Assembly (NCBI GenBank): GCA_963838385.1
Contig: CAWIRE010000006.1
Location: 744,001 to 808,000 of the forward strand
DNA: 64,000 bases
Direction: 5' to 3'
Source of the DNA: DAHUYF01 sp963838385
GTDB lineage: Bacteria > Pseudomonadota > Alphaproteobacteria > ATCC43930 > CGMCC-115725
The position numbers were made by a program, and so were the translations under genes. The notes beneath the pieces are model-generated. The model saw only the letters and a list, made by a program, of their open reading frames with translations, was not told where the DNA came from and made no database searches. Of the stretch, positions 51,197-58,756 are shown in pieces (position 1 is the stretch's first letter; each line of letters begins with the position of its first letter).

Positions 51197-51654
51197 CGTT
51201 CGGCCGCGCGGTCGGCATCGTGGACATAGCCCATGCCGATCGCCAGCCGGTTCCACAGATTGATCATGCCGATGAGGATGGTGAGGTCGACGATCTCCTT
51301 GTCCGAGAAATGCCGGCGCAGCGCCTCGTAATCCGCCGCCGGCGCATGCGTCTCGGCGACCCGCGTCAGGGTCTCGGCCCAGCCCAGCGCGGCGCGCTCG
51401 GCCGGCGTATAGAGCGGCGAGTCCCGCCAGCCGCTCAAGACATAGAGCCGCTGCTCGGTCTCGCCGTGCTTGCGCGCGTCCTTGCTGTGCATGTTGAGGC
51501 AGAAGGCGCAGCCATTGATCTGCGAGGCGCGCATCTTGAGCAGCTCGACGAGGCGCGGATCGAGGCCGCTGCGGCGAAGATAGGCTTCCACCCCGCGCAG
51601 CGCGGCATAGCCCTCGGGTGCGATCTCGGGCGGCATCAGGCGTTCGGCATGCAT
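51193..51654 (-). CDS. AhpD-like/carboxymuconolactone decarboxylase family protein
   Basis: A 153-residue member of the alkylhydroperoxidase D-like family. The redox motif CxxC appears as INGCAFCLNMHSKDARKHGE near residue 48, followed by YVLSGWRDSPLYTPAERAAL and a helix IVDLTILIGMINLWNRLAIG. Likely a small thiol peroxidase or reductase. ATG 51654 is preferred over the frame start at 51666 because GGAGAGAG then sits 4-11 nt upstream. It is followed with overlap by the GNAT/reductase gene and is divergent from the MocR regulator, which may control it. Confidence 0.85.
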   Translation of the reverse strand: MHAERLMPPEIAPEGYAALRGVEAYLRRSGLDPRLVELLKMRASQINGCAFCLNMHSKDARKHGETEQRLYVLSGWRDSPLYTPAERAALGWAETLTRVAETHAPAADYEALRRHFSDKEIVDLTILIGMINLWNRLAIGMGYVHDADRAAER

Positions 51655-51702
51655 GGCTCTCTCCATCAGGCGATGGGCCGAAGATGGCGCGGCGATGGTC
51701 TA

Positions 51703-51731
51703 TCGTCTTGCGCCAATTTCCGCTAAAACGA
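51703..51731. promoter_or_regulatory. Candidate operator between ahpD-like and MocR genes
   Basis: TCGTCTTGCG (51703-51712) and CGCTAAAACGA (51721-51731) form an imperfect inverted repeat separated by CCAATTTC, located directly before the MocR gene start. MocR/PdxR regulators typically bind such sites between divergent genes. Weakly supported. Confidence 0.35.
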
Positions 51732-51738
51732 CTGGGCC

Positions 51739-53190
51739 ATGCCGCGGCCCGCCGCCCGCACCCTCGCCTCCTCCGGCCTCGCCCGCCGATCGCTGCCGCT
51801 GCAGGAGCAGCTCTATCGCCGCGTCCGCGCCGCCATCGCCGCCGGCCGCCTGGCGCCGGGCGAAAGGCTGCCGGCGACGCGCACGCTGGCGAGCGAGCTC
51901 GGCATCGCGCGCGGCACCGTCGACGCCGCCTATGCGCGGCTCATCGGCGAGGGCTACCTGCTGGCGCGCGGCCCCGCCGGCACCATCGTCTCGCCGGCGC
52001 TGCGGCTCGCACCGCGTCCGCCGCGCGCGGCGCGGGCGAAGGCGCCAGAGCCGTCATCGCCGGCGCCCCAGCCCTTGCCGTTTCAATTGGGCCTGCCGGC
52101 GCTCGACCTCTTTCCGCGCACGCTCTGGGCGAGGTTGACGGCGCGGGCGGCGCGCACACTCGCCGGCGCCGCGCTGGCCTATCCCGATCCCGCCGGCCTG
52201 CCGGCGCTGCGCGAGGCGATCACCGCCTATCTCGCGGTCTCGCGCGGCGTCGCCTGCGACACGCGGCAGGTGATCATCACCGGCGGCTACCAGCCGGCGA
52301 TCAGCCTGCTGGCGCGGCGGCTGCTGCGCCCGGGCGACGGCGTCTGGTTCGAGGAGCCCGGCTATTTCCTGGCGCGCCAGGCGCTCGACGCGGCCGCGGC
52401 GCGGCTCGTGCCGGTGCCGGTCGATGGCGAGGGCCTCTGCGTCGAGCTCGCCCAGGCGCGGGCACCCCAGGCACGGCTCGCGGTGGTGACGCCGGCGCAT
52501 CAGAGCCCGCTGAGCGTGGCGCTGTCGCTCGCGCGCCGCCAGGCGCTGCTCGCCTGGGCGGCGGCTGCCGGCGCCTGGATCATCGAGGATGATTACGACA
52601 GCGAGTTCCACTATGTCGGCCGCAAGCTGCCGGCGCTCAAGAGCCTCGACGCCGCCGACCGCGTGATCTACGCCGGCAGCTTCAGCAAGACGCTCTTCCC
52701 GGGCCTGCGCCTGGGCTATCTCGTCGTGCCCGTGTTGCTCGCCGCCGCCGTCACCGAGGCCCTGCGCACGACCTCCCATGGCGAGCCCGCGCTGGGTCAG
52801 AGCGTCGTCGCCGACTTCATGTCCGCGGGTCATTTCGCCCGCCATTTGAAGCGCATGCGCGGGCTTTATGCGGGTAGGCGGGCGGCGCTTGCCGGCGCGC
52901 TCGCCGCTGCCTTCGGCGATCGCATCGAGCTCGCGCTGCAGCCCGGCGGCATGCACCTGCTGCTGCGTTTCCGCGGCGAGGTCGACGATGCCGAGCTCGC
53001 GCGGCGGGCGCTGGCGCACGGCCTCGCGCCCACGCCGCTCTCATCCCATTACGTCGGGCGCGCGCGCGAGCAGGGCCTGCTGCTGGGCTTCACCAACATC
53101 CCCGAGGCCCAGGCGGCGCGCAGCGCCGAGGCCTTGCGCGGCGCCCTTGCCGGAAGCCTCTCGATCGGCGCCGCGCCTCAGGCCTTGTAG
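51739..53190 (+). CDS. MocR/PdxR-type regulator (GntR HTH fused to aminotransferase-like domain)
   Basis: A 483-residue regulator. The N-terminal GntR winged helix (about residues 17-85) includes LQEQLYRRVRAAIAAGRLAP, LASELGIARGTVDAAYARLI. The remainder is a fold-type I aminotransferase domain with IIEDDYDSEFHYVGRKLPAL and the pyridoxal phosphate lysine in AGSFSKTLFPGLRLGYLV near residue 316. MocR proteins use PLP as effector. Its target is probably the divergent AhpD-like/GNAT/reductase unit rather than vitamin B6 genes, none of which are present. Confidence 0.9.
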   Translation: MPRPAARTLASSGLARRSLPLQEQLYRRVRAAIAAGRLAPGERLPATRTLASELGIARGTVDAAYARLIGEGYLLARGPAGTIVSPALRLAPRPPRAARAKAPEPSSPAPQPLPFQLGLPALDLFPRTLWARLTARAARTLAGAALAYPDPAGLPALREAITAYLAVSRGVACDTRQVIITGGYQPAISLLARRLLRPGDGVWFEEPGYFLARQALDAAAARLVPVPVDGEGLCVELAQARAPQARLAVVTPAHQSPLSVALSLARRQALLAWAAAAGAWIIEDDYDSEFHYVGRKLPALKSLDAADRVIYAGSFSKTLFPGLRLGYLVVPVLLAAAVTEALRTTSHGEPALGQSVVADFMSAGHFARHLKRMRGLYAGRRAALAGALAAAFGDRIELALQPGGMHLLLRFRGEVDDAELARRALAHGLAPTPLSSHYVGRAREQGLLLGFTNIPEAQAARSAEALRGALAGSLSIGAAPQAL

Positions 53191-54569
53191 CCCATGCGGA
53201 AGCCGCCCCAATGGCGGCCCTGCACCAGGATCGGCGCCGAGGCGTCCTTCATCAGCACGAACTGGCCGCCGCCCATGTCGCGGCGATAGGTCTGCAGCAG
53301 GAAGGGCGCGGTGTTGCGGCCGGCGGCGAGGCCGGCGCGGTCGTTGAACAGCCGCCGGTTGCGGCAATTGGCGGCGTTCCAGACCGGGTCGGCGCGCTGC
53401 GGCTGGGAGAATTTGAGATTGTGCGTCGGCAGATAGCCGTTGGTGTCGAGCGCGGCGCAGAACGCCACCCGCGGATCGAGCGCGAGCAGCGGCTCCTGGA
53501 TCGCCGGCAGCACCCGGTCGGTGAATTCGGTGAAGCGCGCCATCAGCTGCTGCGGCTCGGTGCCCGGCACCGGCCGGTAGTCGTGGTCGAAGAGGTCGGC
53601 GGCGGAGATCTCGCCCTTGGCGATCGCCGCCTCGAACAGCGCGCCGACCCGCCGCGCCCCGTCCTGCACCGCGTCGATGAAGGGCGTGTCGGCGATCGCC
53701 ACGCCGGTTGCCGCGGTGAGGCCGATCAGCGTCTCGCTCACCGACAGCAGCTTGTGCACCCGCTCCGTCGCCGCCTCGAGGCGCCGGCTCGCCTCGGCGC
53801 CGCCCGCCGCCATCTCTTCCACATTCGTCGCCAGCGCGGCGCAGCTCGCCCCGACCGCTTCCGCCGCCTCGGCGATGCGGCCGGCCTCGCCGTCGAGATC
53901 GGTGATGGCCTTGCCCGCGAGATCGATGGCCGCGCCAATGGCAGTCGTGCCGGAGCGCACGCTCTGCGCCTGCGCCATCTGGGCGGCGCCGTCGGCGAGC
54001 AGGCGGTCGGCCTGGCGCGTCAGCGTCTCCAGCGTGGTTGCGATCTCCTGGGTCGCCTGCCTCGTCTGCGCGGCGAGCACCTTCACCTCGCCCGCCACCA
54101 CCGCGAAGCCGCGGCCCGCCTCGCCGGCGCGCGCCGCCTCGATGGTGGCGTTCAAGGCGAGCAGATTGGTCTGGCCGGCGATGGCGGCGATCTGGCCGGC
54201 GACCTTGCCGACATCGGCCAGCGCGCGGCGCAAGGCCTCGATCTGCGTGCCGAGCCCGCCGACGCTTTCGACCAGGCCGTGGATGCCCTTGAGCGACGCC
54301 TCGACGGTGCCGCGCGAGGCCGCCACCTCGCCGCTGGCGCGGCCGGCCACGGCGCGCGCCTGCTGCGCCGCCTGGGCGATGCGGGCATTGCCGGCATTGG
54401 TCGCGGCCGCCTCGCCGCGCAGCTCCTGCGACAGCGCCGCCTGCCGCTTGACGCTCGCCGAGGTGGCGTCGACATCGCCGGAGACGTCGCAGATCTCCAT
54501 GCCAAGCTTGCCGGCCTGGTCGGCGATCTCGCGCAGGATCTTGCCGGGGTCCGATCCGGAAGCGGTCAT
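53178..54569 (-). CDS. Soluble methyl-accepting chemotaxis-type protein with C-terminal sensor region
   Basis: A 463-residue receptor with no membrane helix. The signalling hairpin lies in the N-terminal half, with tip IAAIAGQTNLLALNATIEAA, RAGEAGRGFAVVAGEVKVLA. The C-terminal 170 residues form a separate domain (ADTPFIDAVQDGARRVGALF, VAFCAALDTNGYLPTHNLKF, FVLMKDASAPILVQGRHWGG) resembling a Cache/PAS-like sensor found at the end of some cytoplasmic receptors. This is the reverse of the usual sensor-first order. Its stop overlaps the convergent MocR gene by 13 nt. Confidence 0.85.
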   Translation of the reverse strand: MTASGSDPGKILREIADQAGKLGMEICDVSGDVDATSASVKRQAALSQELRGEAAATNAGNARIAQAAQQARAVAGRASGEVAASRGTVEASLKGIHGLVESVGGLGTQIEALRRALADVGKVAGQIAAIAGQTNLLALNATIEAARAGEAGRGFAVVAGEVKVLAAQTRQATQEIATTLETLTRQADRLLADGAAQMAQAQSVRSGTTAIGAAIDLAGKAITDLDGEAGRIAEAAEAVGASCAALATNVEEMAAGGAEASRRLEAATERVHKLLSVSETLIGLTAATGVAIADTPFIDAVQDGARRVGALFEAAIAKGEISAADLFDHDYRPVPGTEPQQLMARFTEFTDRVLPAIQEPLLALDPRVAFCAALDTNGYLPTHNLKFSQPQRADPVWNAANCRNRRLFNDRAGLAAGRNTAPFLLQTYRRDMGGGQFVLMKDASAPILVQGRHWGGFRMGYKA

Positions 54570-54647
54570 GGCGCGGCTTTCCCTGACCCCCGGCCGGGCG
54601 GAGGGGGCGTGACGGGCGCAGGGTAGGGTGTCGCGGCTAACAATCTC

Positions 54648-55355
54648 TTAAGCGATTGGACAGCCCGTCGCCGCCGCCGGTCGCGCCCGCTGTTGCGCCG
54701 CCGCGATCCGCTGCGCCTGCGCCATCACCGCGCCGGCGAGGATCACCCCGTCGGGATCGGCCGGCAGCCCACCGCTGCGCAGCGCGGCCAGCGTCCAGCG
54801 GTTGCAATCATGGAAGAGATCGTAGGTCTCGTCCGAGGCGTAGAACGCGCTGCCCGGATAGGGCCCGGCGCCGATCGCCTGCGGCCGGTCCGCGGTGCGC
54901 GTCGCGAGCGCGCGGCGGAGAAATCCCGCGATCGCCACGAGATCGCGGCAGGAGACGCGCAGCCTGACGACGCGCCCGGCGCCATAAGCGGCTTCCGGCG
55001 GGGCGTCGAGCCCCGTCACCAGGATCACCCCCGGGCCGGGAAACATCGCCCTCACCGTCTGCAGCACGCTCTCCGCGCGCGACATGTAGAATGCGCGATC
55101 GCCGAAGCCGAACTCGAGGAAGCGCGCGCCGGGGAAGTCCTGCGCCACCATCGCCACCGGTCCGGAGAGATCGTCCGCCGGCAGCGCGATGTCCGTGTGC
55201 CAGCCGCGGTCGATGACGGCGATGCTCGCCCCGCCCGCCGCCGCGGCCGCCGCCGGCCCCGCCTCGAGGCGAGCCGGCGTCGCGCTGCAGCCGCTGAGCG
55301 CCAGGACCGCCATCAGGCCGATGGCGGCGGTCGTCCTGGCACGGTCGGCCGCCAC
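54648..55355 (-). CDS. DUF2459 (TIGR02117) family lipoprotein
   Basis: A 235-residue protein with a lipoprotein signal, IGLMAVLALSGC, lipidated at the cysteine near residue 23. The domain shows VIDRGWHTDIALPADDLSGP, FLEFGFGDRAFYMSRAES and CNRWTLAALRSGG, the marks of DUF2459, an alphaproteobacterial family of unknown function often near polyhydroxybutyrate genes. It starts at GTG 55355, 3 nt after the stop of a second small lipoprotein gene. Confidence 0.82.
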   Translation of the reverse strand: MAADRARTTAAIGLMAVLALSGCSATPARLEAGPAAAAAAGGASIAVIDRGWHTDIALPADDLSGPVAMVAQDFPGARFLEFGFGDRAFYMSRAESVLQTVRAMFPGPGVILVTGLDAPPEAAYGAGRVVRLRVSCRDLVAIAGFLRRALATRTADRPQAIGAGPYPGSAFYASDETYDLFHDCNRWTLAALRSGGLPADPDGVILAGAVMAQAQRIAAAQQRARPAAATGCPIA

Positions 55356-55358
55356 GCC

Positions 55359-55571
55359 TCAGCGGCAGGGCGGCGCGGTGCCGTCGGCGCAAACGGCGGT
55401 GCTGCCACTCGGCACGATGATCGTGGTGTTCGCCGGCGGCGAGGGATTGCTGCTGCTAATGCAGCCGGCGACGCCCAGCGACAGCGGCGGCAGCAACGCG
55501 CAGAACAGGACGGCGCGCCTGGCCGCGCGGCCCTTCGACGGTTGACCGGTCATGCCGATGATCGTGCTCAT
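55359..55571 (-). CDS. Small lipoprotein, 70 residues
   Basis: A short precursor with a basic segment, SKGRAARRAVLF, a hydrophobic stretch and lipobox LGVAGC, followed by SSSNPSPPANTTIIVPSGST and two further cysteines (AVCADGTAPPCR). No family is recognised. A Met at residue 7 is an alternative start. Located just before the DUF2459 gene and probably co-transcribed. The 280 bases upstream (55572-55855) hold no gene that I can support. Confidence 0.6.
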   Translation of the reverse strand: MSTIIGMTGQPSKGRAARRAVLFCALLPPLSLGVAGCISSSNPSPPANTTIIVPSGSTAVCADGTAPPCR

Positions 55572-55855
55572 GCGGGATTTTCCTCCTCTGGCGTTGCGGT
55601 CCGGAAATGTATGCCGTATGCCGGCTCAGGGGGATAACACCCGCGGTTCAACTTCGGCCGCCTGGCAAAGTGTGGACGTTAGCTGTGCCGGCGACGGAAC
55701 CACCGCGCGGGTTGGTGGTTTTCAATGCATCTGCCGTTTTGCAGCCAGCATCTTCCACGTCCCGCTCGGCTGCTTCGGCTCGCCCTGCCGCCGAGCGGGC
55801 GTCCATCCCCGCCGCCATCGCCGCCCCGCCGCGCAAACGCCGATCGCTTCCGCGA

Positions 55856-55892
55856 TTGACATTTAACTTTACTCATGTAATTTCATTATATG
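55856..55892 (+). promoter_or_regulatory. Promoter and operator at the TetR gene start
   Basis: TTGACA (55856-55861) and TAATTT (55878-55883) lie 16 nt apart in an AT-rich island. CATGTAAT (55874-55881) and ATTATATG (55885-55892) form a near-perfect inverted repeat around TTC that covers the -10 box and the ATG of the gene. No ribosome binding site fits, so the transcript may be leaderless or nearly so. Confidence 0.6.
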
Positions 55893-56555
55893 AATAGAAT
55901 TCAAAATGCCAGACGGGGCTATCACAGCCCCTTGCGCCAGGAGCAGGCGGCGCAAACCCGCGAACGCATCTTCACCGCCGCGATGACCTATCTCGAGACG
56001 CATGACATCGAGACCCTGACCTTGCGCCAGGTGGCGCAGCTCGCTGGCGTCTCGCCGCCGACGGTCTATGCGCATTTCCCCACCATGGACGATCTCGTCA
56101 CCGCCTTCTTTTATTGGATGAAGGAGAGCCTCGGCCTCGACCGGCCGCTGCCGCCGCTGGGCGAGCTGCCCGAGGTCCCGCACCACCGCTTTCCGCTCTA
56201 CGAGCGCCATGCGCGGCTGCTGTTCAACCTGATGCACCGGCCCTCCTGGGACCGGGCGCGGCTCGGCGACCGGGCGCTGCGGCACGGCGTCTGGCTCGAC
56301 CGGCTGCGGGCCGAGATCCCGGCCGCGACGGAGAGCGAGCTGAGCCTCGGAGCGCGAGCGATTTTCGCCTTCTGGAGCCCGACCTTATGGCGCTGGATGA
56401 AGGAAACCTGCGGCCTCACGCCCGAAGAAAGCGAGCGGGTTGCCCGCTGGGCCATCGCGGCGCTGACCGAGGCGCTGCAGCGCGACCCGTCGGCGCTCGA
56501 CGCTCCACCCTCACCGCCTTCCCCGGCCATCCCCGATGAAAGGACCGACCCGTGA
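55890..56555 (+). CDS. TetR family transcriptional regulator
   Basis: A 221-residue TetR protein. The HTH region is RERIFTAAMTYLETHDIETL then LRQVAQLAGVSPPTVYAHFP, near residues 24-63; the rest is the helical ligand domain. An inverted repeat over its own promoter and start codon suggests autoregulation. It is translationally coupled to a VOC-like protein, whose GTG overlaps its stop, so that protein may handle the inducer. Confidence 0.88.
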   Translation: MNRIQNARRGYHSPLRQEQAAQTRERIFTAAMTYLETHDIETLTLRQVAQLAGVSPPTVYAHFPTMDDLVTAFFYWMKESLGLDRPLPPLGELPEVPHHRFPLYERHARLLFNLMHRPSWDRARLGDRALRHGVWLDRLRAEIPAATESELSLGARAIFAFWSPTLWRWMKETCGLTPEESERVARWAIAALTEALQRDPSALDAPPSPPSPAIPDERTDP

Positions 56556-57040
56556 TCCACCACGTCTCCCTCCCCGCGCGCGATCCGCAGCACGTCGCCG
56601 CCGTGCTGGCCGAGCTGATCGGCGGCCGCGCCTATCCCTTCCGCGGGCCGCTGCCCGGTGCCTGGATGGCGCTGCAGGGCGACGCCCACGGCACCTTGAT
56701 CGAGGTCTATCCCGAGACCACGCTGCTGCGGCCCGGTGAGGGCGAGCGCCGCATCCCCTTCGCCACATCGCCCACGGCGCCCGGCTATTTCGGCTGGCAC
56801 GTCAACCTCTCGGTGGCGCTGGAGCGCGACGCGATCGAGCGCATCGGCGCCCGCGAGAACTGGCAGACCATGCTCTACGGCGCCGCCCCTCCGGGAAAGC
56901 CGGCGGTGTTCCATGTCATCCAGTTCTGGGTGGAGAACCGCACGCTGGTCGAGCTGATCACCCCCTCCATGCTCGCCGACTATCTGCGCCTCGCGCGCTT
57001 CGCCACCTTCGAGCCCGAACCCGCGCCGGCCACCGCCTGA
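56552..57040 (+). CDS. VOC/glyoxalase-like protein
   Basis: A 162-residue protein beginning MIHHVSLPARDPQHVAAVLA, a glyoxalase/VOC-type strand-helix pattern, with YPETTLLRPGEGERRIPFAT and a final helix. Metal ligands are not clear, so enzymatic activity is uncertain. GTG 56552 overlaps the TetR stop (GTGA), indicating one operon. The substrate is unknown. Confidence 0.7.
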   Translation: MIHHVSLPARDPQHVAAVLAELIGGRAYPFRGPLPGAWMALQGDAHGTLIEVYPETTLLRPGEGERRIPFATSPTAPGYFGWHVNLSVALERDAIERIGARENWQTMLYGAAPPGKPAVFHVIQFWVENRTLVELITPSMLADYLRLARFATFEPEPAPATA

Positions 57041-57045
57041 GGCAA

Positions 57046-57079
57046 GCGCCGCCCGTCGCCGGCGATCGGCGGCGGGCGC
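57046..57079 (+). terminator. Possible terminator after the VOC gene
   Basis: GCGCCGCCCGTCGCC and GGCGGCGGGCGC form a GC-rich, imperfect stem ending in TCTTTC. The position just after the stop at 57040 fits, but mismatches and the weak T-run keep confidence low. Confidence 0.35.
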
Positions 57080-57198
57080 TCTTTCGTGCCGGCCTGGAAC
57101 TTTCGTCGCCGGCCAGCGGTAACAGAGGCCTCGCGCGCAGGTGACGCCGGGGGCGCGTCCTGCGCCCCCTGCGCGAGGACCGCAGGGAGCGAAGGCCG

Positions 57199-58191
57199 AT
57201 GCCGCTACCGGGCGCCCTCTACGAATCCGCGAAGCTGCTGGCCTTGCTGCCGGCGAGCTGGCTCGTGCCGGTCGACCGACTATGGCCCGTGGCCAAGACC
57301 CTCCGGCGCTGGCGCGGGCGCGGCAGCGGCGACCGTCCCGTCGGTGCCGCGCTCGTCCTCGCGCATCTGCTCTCGGATCAGGTGACGCCGGAGCAGGCCG
57401 CAGCGCTCTACCGCCGCTGGCAGGACCGCTGGCTCGATCTCACCCTGCACATCCTGGCGCTGCGCCGTCCCGGCCGGCGCTGGCGACCCGCCGTGCGCTT
57501 CACCGGGCGCGGGCACCTCGAGGCGGCGCTCGGCCGCGGCTCGGGCGCCATCCTGTGGCTGAGCGACTTCATCTATTCGCCGATCATCCTGCCGCGCACG
57601 CTGGCCGGGGAAGGTTTTCCGCTCACCCTCATCTCGCGACCGGAGCATGGCTTCTCGGTGCTGCCCTTCGGCGTCCGCTTCCTCAATCCATTCTGGCAGA
57701 AGGTCGAGAACCGCTCGCTGGTGGAGCGCGTGGTGATCGAGAACAACGATGCGCGGCCCTCGCTGCAGCGGCTGCGCGAGCGGCTGGCGCAGAACGGCGT
57801 CGTCGCCATCGCCGTGACCGAGGCGGGCCGGCGCACCCTCGATCCCCAATTCCTCTGCGGCCGGCTGCGCATGGCGAGCGGGCCGCTCCATCTCGCCCGC
57901 ACCACCGGCGCCCCGATCCTGCCGGCCACGGCGGTGCGGCGGCGCGACGGCAGCTACGAGGTGGTGATCGAGCCGGCGCTGGACGTCGGCGCCGCCGAGC
58001 CGCTCTACGAGGCGGCGGCGCGCGCCTATACTGCGGGACTCGAGCGTTGGGTGCGCCGCTATCCCGACCAATGGAACGGCTGGATCGCGCTCGGCCGCCT
58101 GGTCGAGAACATCCCGGGCTTTGTCGAGAGCTTCGCCTGCGCCGCGGCGCTCGGCCGCGACCTCGCCGCCGCCAAGCGCGCGATCGGGTGA
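57199..58191 (+). CDS. LpxL/HtrB-like lysophospholipid or lipid A acyltransferase
   Basis: A 330-residue protein resembling the LpxL (lauroyl acyltransferase) family. FTGRGHLEAALGRGSGAILW, LSDFIYSPIILPRTLAGEGF and RERLAQNGVVAIAVTEAGRR fit the overall layout. The usual HxxxxD catalytic motif is not present as such: where a His would be expected (family HFGNWE) this protein reads WLSDFIYS. So it may be a degenerate or divergent member. The N-terminal helix is hydrophobic, suggesting membrane association. Confidence 0.6.
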   Translation: MPLPGALYESAKLLALLPASWLVPVDRLWPVAKTLRRWRGRGSGDRPVGAALVLAHLLSDQVTPEQAAALYRRWQDRWLDLTLHILALRRPGRRWRPAVRFTGRGHLEAALGRGSGAILWLSDFIYSPIILPRTLAGEGFPLTLISRPEHGFSVLPFGVRFLNPFWQKVENRSLVERVVIENNDARPSLQRLRERLAQNGVVAIAVTEAGRRTLDPQFLCGRLRMASGPLHLARTTGAPILPATAVRRRDGSYEVVIEPALDVGAAEPLYEAAARAYTAGLERWVRRYPDQWNGWIALGRLVENIPGFVESFACAAALGRDLAAAKRAIG

Positions 58192-58444
58192 CGCCGCGGT
58201 CGCGCGGCCCTCGGCAAGGGCCGCTCTTGCCGCCAAGGGAATTCGGCAGCCGCGACGAGAGCGGCGCGTCGCCCCGCGGTCGCGCAGGGAAAGAGCCCGC
58301 CTGAAATTTCTTGGTCTGCGCAACAGAGGGGGGTAACTTTGACGTTCTCGGCGGTCCCGCATAGTGGACACCGCTGCCCGTGAGACGCCTGCCCCCGCCA
58401 AAGAGAGGCGACGCCCCAGCCTGCCTTGGTAGACGGGATGCCGC

Positions 58445-58660
58445 ATGCTGACGCCCGCTGAACTGCGCGAGCAATCGCGCCTCTATCGAGAAGCATCGGC
58501 GAAGGAATCCGTGCCGGAATTCAAGCGCCGGTTCGCCAGCCACGCGCTGGCGCTGGCGCAGCTCGCCGAGCGCATCGAGCGCGCGCCTGGCGACGGCGAG
58601 ACCGTCGCGGACGTCCAGATGACGGTCGCGACGCTGCCCGGGGCGGGCGGCGGGAGCTGA
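58445..58660 (+). CDS. Small helical hypothetical protein, 71 residues
   Basis: A short, charged, mostly helical protein starting MLTPAELREQSRLYREASAK and continuing VPEFKRRFASHALALAQLAE. It resembles the many short alphaproteobacterial proteins with a repeated arginine/alanine helix; a similar one lies at 63641-63826. Function unknown. Confidence 0.6.
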   Translation: MLTPAELREQSRLYREASAKESVPEFKRRFASHALALAQLAERIERAPGDGETVADVQMTVATLPGAGGGS

Positions 58661-58663
58661 CCG

Positions 58664-58689
58664 CCGGGCTTGTCCCACGGCTGTCCGGT
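58664..58689. repeat. Remnant insertion-sequence end beside a half palindrome
   Basis: CCGGGCTTGTCCC is followed at 58677-58689 by ACGGCTGTCCGGT, identical to the outermost 13 nt of the right end of the intact IS4-family element that begins 68 bp later. After that the sequence no longer matches. It looks like the footprint of an earlier insertion into a related intergenic palindrome. Confidence 0.5.
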
Positions 58690-58756
58690 CGAGCGAACGC
58701 GGTTGCAGAGACGCCACCCCTCGACACCACTTCATCGTCATGGCCGGGCTTGGCCC

